In this document: one piece after another, positions 1-5,455 of the stretch
How positions within the stretch are numbered: position 1 is the stretch's first letter
Layout of the letters: the number at the start of each line of letters is the position of its first letter
DNA from: Pseudofrankia asymbiotica
Lineage (GTDB): Bacteria; Actinomycetota; Actinomycetes; Frankiales; Frankiaceae
Direction: 5' to 3'
Assembly (NCBI RefSeq): GCF_001983105.1
Contig: NZ_MOMC01000071.1
Coordinates: 15,087 to 20,620 of the forward strand
DNA length: 5,534 nt
Translations under genes and position numbers: made by a program
Notes under the pieces: generated by a model
The model's input: the letters and a program-made list of their open reading frames with translations, nothing else
Told to the model about the DNA's origin: nothing
The model's database searches: none

Positions 1-15
1 GCCGCCGCGGTCACC

Positions 16-558
16 GTGCCCGGTTCGGCCCTGTCCGGAGATCCTCGGTCTGTGCGGACCGGGGACGACGCTCACGACGAGGTCGCGGCACTGTTCCTGG
101 AGCACAGGCGCGGGCTGCTGCGGCTCGCGGTGCTGCTGCTCGACGACGAGCGCGTCGCCGAGGACGTCGTCCAGGACGCGTTCGCCGGGCTGCTGCGGCA
201 GTGGCCGCGGCTGCGTGACCGGGACCGGGCGGCGGGCTATCTGCGCACGAGCGTCATCAATCGTTCCCGCAGTCAGTTGCGCCGTCGGCTGGTGGCCCGC
301 CGCACCGGGTTGCGGTACGAGCCGCCAGCCGCCTCGGCGGAGGCGAACGCGCTGCTTGGCGAGGATCGTCGCGCCGTGCTGGCCGCGTTGCGCCGGTTGC
401 CGCCGCGCCGTCAGGTCGTGCTGGTGCTGCGCTACTACTCCGAACTCTCCGATGACGAAATCGCCGAAACGCTGGGGATCTCCCCGCACACCGTCCGCTC
501 GACCGCGAGCCGGGCCGCCCGCGCGCTCGGCGAGCTGCTTGGCGAGGAGGACTGGTGA
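16..558 (+). CDS. ECF-type RNA polymerase sigma factor (SigE-like family)
   Basis: Directs RNA polymerase to a dedicated promoter set, acting in the cytoplasm. The 180-residue product has the two-domain ECF layout. Sigma region 2 lies at about residues 23-90, including VAEDVVQDAFAGLLRQW (47-63), the core-binding and -10 recognition helices. A short linker follows, then region 4 at about 115-173, with LPPRRQVVLVLRYYSELSDDEIA and the helix-turn-helix GISPHTVRSTASRAARAL. No region 1 or 3 is present, as expected for this class. The frame is open to the left window edge and position 16 (GTG) has no clear Shine-Dalgarno, so the true start may be upstream. It may also be the GTG at 52, which has GGAG at 37-40, giving 168 residues. 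The stop overlaps the next gene by 4 bases (GTGA), so the two are co-translated. Sigma family assignment is firm; the subgroup and regulon are not visible. Confidence 0.93.
   Translation: MPGSALSGDPRSVRTGDDAHDEVAALFLEHRRGLLRLAVLLLDDERVAEDVVQDAFAGLLRQWPRLRDRDRAAGYLRTSVINRSRSQLRRRLVARRTGLRYEPPAASAEANALLGEDRRAVLAALRRLPPRRQVVLVLRYYSELSDDEIAETLGISPHTVRSTASRAARALGELLGEEDW
544..558 (+). promoter_or_regulatory. Ribosome binding site and 4-base stop/start overlap
   Basis: GAGGAGG at 544-550 lies inside the end of the sigma factor gene, 4 nt before the GTG start at 555-557 of the next gene. That GTG overlaps the sigma stop TGA (556-558). This is the classic arrangement for translational coupling, and it fixes the start of the membrane protein. 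The spacing is slightly short but workable. Confidence 0.75.
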
Positions 559-1922
559 GCATCACCGAGGACCGGCTCCGCGACGCGCTGACCGCCCGAG
601 CCGAACCGATCACGGGCGACCAGCTGACCCTCAAGGCCGGCCGGCCCGCCCCGCCCGCTGCCGATGGCCCTGCTTCCGCCTCGAGGCGCCCGCGCTGGCT
701 GCTCCCGGCGGTCGCCGCGGCCGTCGTCCTGCTGCTCGTCGCGAGCGCCGCCGTGCTGCCTCGCCTGGTCGGCGGCCGGTCAACACAGGCTCCGGCCCAC
801 ACCTTCAACGCCACGCCGACAACCACGCCGGCGGCCGCGCCCTCCGCCTCGATGCCCGCGGGGCCGAGGGCACAAGGGACGATAGGCATACCCACGCTCC
901 CGGCCCTTGTGCCCGCGTCCGACCTGCCTCCCTCAACCGCCCGCTACCTCGTCAGGCTGGACGGGGCGGCGAAGCCCTCGCTCGTGGTGGTCGACGCGAC
1001 GACCAGCGCGGTCAGCGCGAAGCACGCACTACCGACCGGAGGCCGTCCGGCGACGGTCGCGGCTTCACCGGACCCGCTCACGTTCTACGTCGCCACCACG
1101 GATCCGTTTCTTTACCGGCTGACCCTGGACGCGGCTGGCCGGGTCAGGTCACTGACCAGGCTCGATTTTCGTTTTCCGGCCGGCGCGGACGAGAGCTGGC
1201 TCGCCGTCTCGCCGGACGGCCGCGATATCGCGGTCCCTATGCGGCTCCAGCCCGCGGCCCCGAGCACTCGCACGGCCGCGGTGATGGGCATCGACGTCGT
1301 GCGCATCGCCGACGGGCAGGTCGAGAAGTCGTTCACGAACAGCTACCCCGGTTATATGACGGATCTGAGCTGGGCGGCGGACGGACGGCAACTCGCCTAC
1401 CAGGTCGACGGGATCCTCCAGCCGCCCAGACCCGTCCCGCCGGCGAGTCCGCCGACAGCGCACGCCGGGGTGTGGATCCTGGACGTCAGCGGGGCCGGTG
1501 ACCTGTTTGCCCGCTCCCGCCAGGTGGTGAACGGCCAGTTGGCAGTCGGGAACTCGGTGATCCGGCCGATCCTCAGACCCGATGGCCGTTCCCTTTACGC
1601 GATCGGTGCTTCGTTGCCCGTAAAGCGCTCCAGCGAGTTCCCCCACATGCCCCACCAGACCTGGCTGCTTGAGATGTCCGCGCCCAGTGGCGGAGGAATG
1701 ACGAGGGTCATCTTCGGCGTGTTGTCGGACCCGGGCACGGCCGGGGCAGGGCCGGTGCTTCACGAGCTGGCGCTCGACCCGGCCGGCCGGCAGGTGATCA
1801 TGATCGAGGACTCCGACCTCGGCCATGCCTACCGCGTCGACGTCGCCACCGGCAAGGGTGCTCACCTCGCGATCGACGCGGTCCCGGGCAACCAGCGGGG
1901 AAAGAACCTCTTCGCCTGGTGA
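555..1922 (+). CDS. Membrane-anchored beta-propeller-like protein, probable sigma factor partner
   Basis: A 455-residue single-pass membrane protein. Residues 1-46 form a cytoplasmic part starting with a short charged helix (TEDRLRDALTARAE, 4-17). Residues 48-69 are a hydrophobic membrane helix preceded by SRRPR, predicting the N-terminus inside. Residues 75-120 are a Pro/Ala/Thr-rich linker. From about 128 to the end are repeated PD40/WD40-like blades: LAVSPDGRDIAV (216-227), LSWAADGRQLAYQ (271-283), LRPDGRSLYAIG (340-351) and LALDPAGRQVIMIED (405-419). Such propellers bind ligands or proteins outside the membrane. Translational coupling to an ECF sigma gene suggests, by inference, that the short cytoplasmic segment regulates the sigma factor while the propeller senses an external signal. 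The HxxxCxxC zinc anti-sigma motif is absent, so an anti-sigma role is unproven. It could instead be simply a co-regulated surface protein. Confidence 0.88.
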   Translation: MSITEDRLRDALTARAEPITGDQLTLKAGRPAPPAADGPASASRRPRWLLPAVAAAVVLLLVASAAVLPRLVGGRSTQAPAHTFNATPTTTPAAAPSASMPAGPRAQGTIGIPTLPALVPASDLPPSTARYLVRLDGAAKPSLVVVDATTSAVSAKHALPTGGRPATVAASPDPLTFYVATTDPFLYRLTLDAAGRVRSLTRLDFRFPAGADESWLAVSPDGRDIAVPMRLQPAAPSTRTAAVMGIDVVRIADGQVEKSFTNSYPGYMTDLSWAADGRQLAYQVDGILQPPRPVPPASPPTAHAGVWILDVSGAGDLFARSRQVVNGQLAVGNSVIRPILRPDGRSLYAIGASLPVKRSSEFPHMPHQTWLLEMSAPSGGGMTRVIFGVLSDPGTAGAGPVLHELALDPAGRQVIMIEDSDLGHAYRVDVATGKGAHLAIDAVPGNQRGKNLFAW

Positions 1923-1930
1923 GGTCCGAC

Positions 1931-1972
1931 CGGTGGTCGCGGCGGGGCGGGCTCGCCGGGCCGCGACCGCCG
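1931..1972. terminator. Bidirectional stem-loop terminator between convergent genes
   Basis: The arms 1931-1943 and 1960-1972 pair over 13 bp with one T-G wobble (1934/1969). The central 8 bp, GGTCGCGG/CCGCGACC, are perfect. The loop holds a second small stem (GGCG 1946-1949 with CGCC 1954-1957). It starts 9 bp after the stop of the propeller gene and ends 13 bp before the glmS stop, filling the 63-bp convergent gap. There is no T-tract on either strand, which is usual for high-GC actinobacterial hairpin terminators. Function is inferred from position and stem strength. Confidence 0.7.
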
Positions 1973-1985
1973 AGCCGCCGGCGGG

Positions 1986-3812
1986 CTACTCGACGGTGAC
2001 GGACTTCGCGAGGTTGCGGGGGCGGTCGACGTCGTGGCCAAGCGTCACGGCGGCGTGGTAGGCGAGTAGCTGCAGGGGGATGCCGAGCAGGATCGGGTCC
2101 AGTTCGCGCTCGTTGCGCGGGACGACGAGCACCTCGTCGGCGGACGCCTTCAGCTCGAGGTCATGGCCCACGGCGAGGACCTGGCCGTCGCGTGCCTTCA
2201 CCTCGGCGACCGTTCCCAGGTTCTTGTCCCGCAGCTCGTCGTCGGGGATGACCGCGACGACGGGCCGGTCGGGGGAGATCAGCGCGAGCGGGCCGTGCTT
2301 GAGCTCGGACGCCGGATAGGCCTCGGCGTGCAGGTACGCGACCTCCTTGAGCTTCAGCGCGCCCTCCGAGGCCACGACCGCGCCGCGGACCCGGCCGACG
2401 TACAGCATTCCGGGGTAGGAGGCCCAGCGGGCCGCGACGTCGCGGATCCGCTCCTCGGACGCGAGGATCTCGGTGATCTGGCCGGGCAGCGCCCGCAGTC
2501 CGGCGATCAGCCGCCGCCCGTCGGCGGGGGACAGGTCCCGCACCCGGCCCAGGTGCAGCGCGAGAAGCGCGAACGCGACCGCCGTCGCCGTGTAGGTCTT
2601 CGTGGACGTCACCGACACCTCCGGCCCGGCGTGCAGGTAGATGCCGCTGCCGCACTCCCGGGCGATCGCGCTGCCGACCTTGCCGACGACGCCGACGACC
2701 CGGCCGCCCTTGCGCTGGACCTCCTGGACCGCGGCGAGCGTGTCGTAGGTCTCCCCGGACTGGCTGACCGCGACATACAGCGTGTCCGGCTCGATGACCG
2801 GGTTGCGGTAGCGGAACTCGGCGGCCGGCTCGGCGACGGCGGGGATGCGGGCGACCTCCTCCACGAGCTGCGCGCCGAGCCGGCCCGCGAGGTAGGCGGA
2901 GCCACAGCCGAGGATGACGACCCGGCGGATCTCCCGGGTCTCCCGTGGGGAGAGGCCGAGGCCGCCGAGGTGCGCGGTGGCGAACCGGTCGTCGATCCGG
3001 CCGGTGAGAGCCCGTTCGACGGCGGCGGGCTGCTCGTGGATCTCCTTGTGCATCCAGTGCGGGTGCTGGCCGAGCTCGTAGGCCATCGGCTCGACGTCGA
3101 CTACCTCGGGCACCCGGCTCGCCGGCGCCCCGTCACGGTGGACCTCGTAGCCGCCGGCGCGCAGGACCGCCAGGTCACCGTCCTGCAGGTGGACGACGCG
3201 GCGGGTATGGGTCACCAGCGCGGACAGGTCGGAGGCGGCCAGCACCTCGCGGTCCCCGACGCCGAGCAGCAGCGGGCTGCCGTTGCGGGCGACGACGATC
3301 TCGTCGGGCCGGGTCGCGTCCAGCACAGCGATGCCGTAGGTACCGGCGATCTGGCCGAGCGTGACCCGGACCGCGTCGGCGAGTCCCCGCTCACCCGCGG
3401 CGAGCTCTCGGGCGATCAGGTGCGCGAGCACCTCGGTGTCCGTGTCGGAGGCGAACACGACGCCCTCCGCGGTGAGCCGGGTACGCAGCTCCACGGCGTT
3501 CTCGACGATCCCGTTGTGCACGACGGCGACCCGGCCCGCGGTGTCGAGATGTGGGTGCGCGTTGGCGTCGCTGGGCACGCCGTGGGTCGCCCAGCGGGTA
3601 TGCCCGACAGCGGTCGTCGCCGTCAGCCGTTTCGGCAGCCGCGCGGCGAGGTCGTCGACGCGGCCGGCCGCCTTGTGCACCGCCAGCCTGTCGCCGCGGT
3701 CCGGGATGGCGAGACCGGCCGAGTCGTAGCCGCGGTACTCCAACCGCCGCAGCCCGTCGACGACGAGAGGAACGGCCGGCCGGCGGCCGATGTAGGCGAC
3801 GATCCCGCACAT
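1986..3812 (-). CDS. glmS: Glutamine-fructose-6-phosphate aminotransferase (isomerizing)
   Basis: Converts fructose-6-phosphate and glutamine to glucosamine-6-phosphate and glutamate in the cytoplasm. This is the committed step toward UDP-GlcNAc for peptidoglycan and other aminosugar polymers. The product has 608 residues, the normal family length. The N-terminal glutaminase domain (about 2-235) begins with the nucleophile Cys2 (MCGIVAYIG), followed by EYRGYDSAG (25-33), HTRWATHG (71-78), the Asn100-Gly101 oxyanion site and SDTDTEVLAHL (122-132). Two SIS sugar-isomerase domains follow (about 290-430 and 460-600), with SQSGETYDT (350-358), TSTKT (402-406), the catalytic Glu490 and His506 in LKHGPLALI, and Lys603 in the C-terminal LAKSVTVE. 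All key residues are present, so the enzyme should be active. The ATG start is set by an excellent Shine-Dalgarno. The gene lies 57 bp downstream of a small unknown gene on the same strand, possibly in one transcript. No glmS ribozyme is recognisable upstream. Confidence 0.99.
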   Translation of the reverse strand: MCGIVAYIGRRPAVPLVVDGLRRLEYRGYDSAGLAIPDRGDRLAVHKAAGRVDDLAARLPKRLTATTAVGHTRWATHGVPSDANAHPHLDTAGRVAVVHNGIVENAVELRTRLTAEGVVFASDTDTEVLAHLIARELAAGERGLADAVRVTLGQIAGTYGIAVLDATRPDEIVVARNGSPLLLGVGDREVLAASDLSALVTHTRRVVHLQDGDLAVLRAGGYEVHRDGAPASRVPEVVDVEPMAYELGQHPHWMHKEIHEQPAAVERALTGRIDDRFATAHLGGLGLSPRETREIRRVVILGCGSAYLAGRLGAQLVEEVARIPAVAEPAAEFRYRNPVIEPDTLYVAVSQSGETYDTLAAVQEVQRKGGRVVGVVGKVGSAIARECGSGIYLHAGPEVSVTSTKTYTATAVAFALLALHLGRVRDLSPADGRRLIAGLRALPGQITEILASEERIRDVAARWASYPGMLYVGRVRGAVVASEGALKLKEVAYLHAEAYPASELKHGPLALISPDRPVVAVIPDDELRDKNLGTVAEVKARDGQVLAVGHDLELKASADEVLVVPRNERELDPILLGIPLQLLAYHAAVTLGHDVDRPRNLAKSVTVE

Positions 3813-3820
3813 GTGATCTG

Positions 3821-3828
3821 TCCCTTCC
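3821..3828 (-). promoter_or_regulatory. Shine-Dalgarno of glmS
   Basis: On the minus strand this reads GGAAGGGA, 8 nt before the ATG of glmS. It supports the MCGIV start, which also leaves the nucleophile cysteine directly after the initiator methionine, as the enzyme requires. Confidence 0.75.
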
Positions 3829-3839
3829 AGGGTGCTGGC

Positions 3840-3855
3840 GGACGTCGAGACGTCC
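3840..3855. promoter_or_regulatory. Perfect 16-bp palindrome, candidate operator upstream of glmS
   Basis: GGACGTC-GA-GACGTCC is a perfect inverted repeat with 7-bp arms and a 2-bp centre. It sits in the 57-bp gap between the small gene and glmS, 27 bp upstream of the glmS ATG. Its short centre suits a dimeric DNA-binding protein better than an RNA hairpin. A regulator or promoter here is inferred. No clear -10/-35 pair was found. Confidence 0.35.
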
Positions 3856-3870
3856 TGAGCAGGGAGGTTC

Positions 3871-4149
3871 TCAGCCGTACACGAGGCGACGCAGCTGCCG
3901 CGCGGTCAGGCCGTCGGACCGGAACCGCTGGTCGGCCAGCTCCCGGCCGATCTGCCCGAAGATCGCGTCGTTGGTCAGTCCGTGGCGCTTCAGCTCGCGG
4001 TGCCGGCGGCGGACCCAGCAGTCGGGCGTCTCGTCGTAGTAGGCGAGAACATCGGCGACGACCCGGGCCGCCTCGGCCGGGCTCAGGTCCGTCGTCTGGG
4101 CCACGTGAGCGACGAGGTCGGCGGGCAGCGACACGGGCATGCGAGCCAC
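3871..4149 (-). CDS. Small helical protein of unknown function upstream of glmS
   Basis: A 92-residue basic protein that I do not recognise as a named family. It appears almost entirely helical: ADLVAHVAQTT (10-20), SPAEAARVVADVLAYYDE (23-40), the strongly basic WVRRRHRELKRHG (45-57), NDAIFGQIGRELADQR (60-75) and LTARQLRRLVYG (81-92). There is no signal peptide or membrane segment, so it should be cytoplasmic. The closing segment, with a short helix after a turn and then an Arg-rich helix, could be a nucleic-acid or protein-binding helix pair; this is inference only. The start is uncertain: GTG 4149 gives the longest form, while the ATG at 4140 (MPVSLPADL) is equally plausible, and neither has a strong Shine-Dalgarno. 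It shares strand with glmS, 57 bp away, so co-transcription is possible. A real gene is favoured by protein-like composition and by lying outside any other good gene. Confidence 0.75.
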   Translation of the reverse strand: MARMPVSLPADLVAHVAQTTDLSPAEAARVVADVLAYYDETPDCWVRRRHRELKRHGLTNDAIFGQIGRELADQRFRSDGLTARQLRRLVYG

Positions 4150-4179
4150 GATGCCGGCCCGGCGGACGTCAGAGCCAGT

Positions 4180-4203
4180 TTCCTGCCCGGAATCGGGCAG
4201 GAA
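4180..4203. repeat. Perfect 24-nt inverted repeat (hairpin)
   Basis: The arms TTCCTGCCCG (4180-4189) and CGGGCAGGAA (4194-4203) are perfectly complementary over 10 bp around a 4-nt GAAT loop. It lies 31-40 bp upstream of the two candidate starts of the small gene. It could be an operator, a leader RNA hairpin or a factor-independent terminator. On the plus strand the tail after the stem is not T-rich, and on the minus strand it is also mixed. Confidence 0.6.
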
Positions 4204-4228
4204 GTCGACCGAACGGGAGTCCTTCTCG

Positions 4229-4291
4229 CGAGCCGAGGCCCAAGCGGGAGGCCTGGGAGGCTGCTTTCACGTGGGTTTGGCCTGCGGCTCG
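4229..4291. repeat. Imperfect inverted repeat with long loop
   Basis: CGAGCCGAGGCC (4229-4240) pairs with GGCCTGCGGCTCG (4279-4291) with a single bulged base, leaving a 38-nt loop. In DNA this GC-rich the match is only moderately surprising. It may be part of a folded leader for the small gene and glmS. Confidence 0.3.
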
Positions 4292-4363
4292 GCCCGCGCC
4301 AGCGCCTGTCGCGGGGCTTCGGCGGGCAGGAGCCGACCGGTCGAGGCAGCCCGTGCCGCGCTC

Positions 4364-4417
4364 CATGATCTGGTGCGATTTCGGGAGCTACAGCGCCGAG
4401 GAATCCACCAGATCATG
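4364..4417. repeat. 54-nt palindromic element with 12-bp perfect arms
   Basis: CATGATCTGGTG (4364-4375) and CACCAGATCATG (4406-4417) are perfectly complementary. Inside, GATT (4377-4380) pairs with AATC (4402-4405) and TCGG (4381-4384) with CCGA (4396-4399), and GC (4387-4388) can pair with GC (4393-4394). Nearly the whole element therefore folds into one long, slightly bulged hairpin. The outer arms are AT-richer than their surroundings. It begins 20 bp beyond the stop of the surface-protein gene, so it could serve as its terminator. The length, nested symmetry and base composition also fit a dispersed palindromic repeat or miniature mobile element. Which of these it is cannot be decided from one copy. 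Confidence 0.7.
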
Positions 4418-4437
4418 AACGGCTCGCGCGGACCGGC

Positions 4438-5442
4438 TCAGGGTGGACCCGCGTCCCCGGAACGGGCCTGGGCCGGCCGCGATCCGCGCCGCCCGATGGC
4501 CAGAACCAGCGCGGCGGCCGCCGCGACCAGCGCCACCACGAGCGGGACCGGGGTGCCCGCCGTGCCTGTCACGCCCGCTGCCCCTGTCGCGCCGGCCGCA
4601 CGTGTCGCGCCGGCCGCACGTGTCGCGCCGGCCGCACGTGTCGCGCCGGCCGCACGTGTCGCGCCGGCCAGGCCCACCGGTCCGCCTTCCGTCGGGGAGG
4701 CTGCCGACGGCACATCCACGTACATCCGGACTCCGGCCCTGTTGACCGTCCGCACCCCTTCGGCCGTCGCCTCGCCAGGTGTCGGGGACACCCCCGCGGA
4801 CTCGGCCCAGACGGCGCCGTAGCGCTCTCCGGGCGGGGCGTCCGGAGGCACGGCGATGGTCACCTGGACCGTGACCGGACGACCCCGCGACAGGGACACC
4901 TCGGACCGGTCGAGCGTCGTCCAGCCGGACAGGTCGTTCGCGGTCCGCTCGGGAGCGAGCTGGAAGTGCCCATTGGCGACGGTGGCCGCGGCGGGGTACA
5001 TGGACAGCGGCAGGAGCTCGGCGGCGTCGGTGGACACCTCCACCTCGCGGGTCACGACCGCCCCGGGCCGGATGGTCTCCACGATGTACCGCGCCGCGCG
5101 TGGCCCGCCGGCCGCGGCGTCCTCGCCGGGCCTCGCGGGTCGAGGAAGCAGCGCGATCCCGAACGACGCCGCCGACGTCGCGGGCTCTGTCGCGCGCTCC
5201 GTGGTGGGCCCCGTCATGAGCCCAGACGCCGCCGCTCCCGTCGTGGTGCCCGCGGCCGGTCCGGCTCCGGCCCCACCGGTCCCACCGGCCGCGCTGGCCG
5301 GGCTGGAGGGGCCGCCGCCGGCGAGCAGGACGGCGAGCAGGACGGCGAGCAGGACGAGAGGTACCGCGGCGGGGGCGCAGAGACGGACCGCGCGCCACCT
5401 CCGCGACACCCAACGGGCGTGTATCCGTGGTCCTTGTGCCAC
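4438..5442 (-). CDS. Exported membrane-anchored surface protein with Ig-like (DUF916-like) domain
   Basis: A 334-residue exported protein. Residues 1-51 form a signal peptide: a basic n-region with WVSRRWRAVR, a hydrophobic core APAAVPLVLLAVLLAVLLA (23-41) and a likely AxA-type cleavage near 48-51. A Gly/Ala/Thr-rich linker runs to about 92. Residues 93-245 form a beta-rich extracellular domain: IVETIRPGAVVTREVEVSTD (120-139), MYPAAATVANGHFQL, DLSGWTTLDRSEVSL, VTVQVTIAVPPDAPPGERYG (190-209), NRAGVRMYVDV. This pattern resembles the DUF916-like or Ig-like domains of bacterial surface proteins, but no precise function follows. A stalk of GATRAA repeats (about 259-285) leads to a membrane helix (298-316) and a basic cytoplasmic tail (GRRGSR). 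No LPXTG motif is present. Topology implies most of the protein is outside the membrane, near the cell wall. The start is set by GGAGG 8 nt upstream; a longer form from GTG 5505 (355 residues) lacks such support. Confidence 0.88.
   Translation of the reverse strand: MAQGPRIHARWVSRRWRAVRLCAPAAVPLVLLAVLLAVLLAGGGPSSPASAAGGTGGAGAGPAAGTTTGAAASGLMTGPTTERATEPATSAASFGIALLPRPARPGEDAAAGGPRAARYIVETIRPGAVVTREVEVSTDAAELLPLSMYPAAATVANGHFQLAPERTANDLSGWTTLDRSEVSLSRGRPVTVQVTIAVPPDAPPGERYGAVWAESAGVSPTPGEATAEGVRTVNRAGVRMYVDVPSAASPTEGGPVGLAGATRAAGATRAAGATRAAGATRAAGATGAAGVTGTAGTPVPLVVALVAAAAALVLAIGRRGSRPAQARSGDAGPP
4585..4669 (-). repeat. 18-bp tandem repeat (4 perfect copies plus partials) encoding GATRAA
   Basis: Plus-strand unit GCCGGCCGCACGTGTCGC is repeated perfectly at 4591-4608, 4609-4626, 4627-4644 and 4645-4662. 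Period-18 identity continues for 6 nt on the left and 7 nt on the right. The period is a multiple of three, so copy changes keep the frame. It encodes the six-residue stalk repeat of the surface protein. Decayed copies (GATGAAGVTGTAG) continue toward the membrane helix. The perfect identity of the copies suggests recent duplication by slippage or unequal recombination. Confidence 0.95.
5321..5356 (-). repeat. 12-bp tandem repeat (3 perfect copies) in signal peptide core
   Basis: Unit GCGAGCAGGACG occurs three times without mismatch at 5321-5332, 5333-5344 and 5345-5356. On the minus strand it encodes the Leu/Ala/Val core of the signal peptide (VLLAVLLAVLLA). Each copy adds four residues, about one helical turn, so copy number sets the length of the hydrophobic core. 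Confidence 0.93.
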
Positions 5443-5450
5443 ACCCACCA

Positions 5451-5455
5451 CCTCC
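5451..5455 (-). promoter_or_regulatory. Shine-Dalgarno that decides the surface-protein start
   Basis: GGAGG on the minus strand is followed by 8 nt and then GTG at 5442-5440. No comparable site precedes the in-frame GTG at 5505. Starting at 5442 also gives a compact, normal signal peptide. Confidence 0.75.

Larger units (their letters stand above)
4150..4437. other. Structured intergenic region (288 bp)
   Basis: No convincing gene, tRNA or other known RNA was recognised between the surface-protein gene and the small gene. The region holds a perfect 24-nt hairpin (4180-4203), an imperfect inverted repeat (4229-4240 with 4279-4291), a 10-bp palindrome CGACCGGTCG (4334-4343) and a 54-nt palindrome (4364-4417). 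It must contain the terminator of the gene to the right and probably the promoter of the small gene and glmS. No clear promoter hexamers stand out. Confidence 0.6.

Noticed and set aside
1220..1233. 14-bp perfect palindrome CCGCGATATCGCGG
   Set aside because: It lies within the propeller coding sequence, encoding part of a conserved blade motif (PDGRDIAV). It is explained by codon choice and is isolated.
215..1501. 428-codon plus-strand frame across the sigma factor and propeller genes
   Set aside because: It is out of frame with two well-supported genes, and its Arg/Pro/Ala-rich translation is typical of a shadow frame.
3813..3870. glmS ribozyme/riboswitch upstream of glmS
   Set aside because: The upstream gap is only 57 bp and no ribozyme core is recognisable. 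The glmS ribozyme is known mainly from Firmicutes.
2163..4418. Very long open frame (751 codons) on the plus strand opposite glmS
   Set aside because: It is antisense to an unmistakable, full-length glmS and spans the small gene and intergenic repeats. Such frames arise from GC-rich codon bias. The translation is low-complexity (Gly/Arg/Asp/Val-rich) without recognisable motifs.
4150..4437. Possible tRNA or CRISPR content in the intergenic region
   Set aside because: No cloverleaf with TTC-containing T-loop or terminal CCA was found, and there are no regularly spaced repeats with spacers; the inverted repeats have unrelated sequences.
4388..5413. 341-codon minus-strand frame overlapping the surface-protein gene
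   Set aside because: The translation is Arg/Gly-rich with no domain pattern and runs into the 54-nt palindrome. The other frame has a signal peptide, a beta domain, a membrane helix and a good ribosome binding site.
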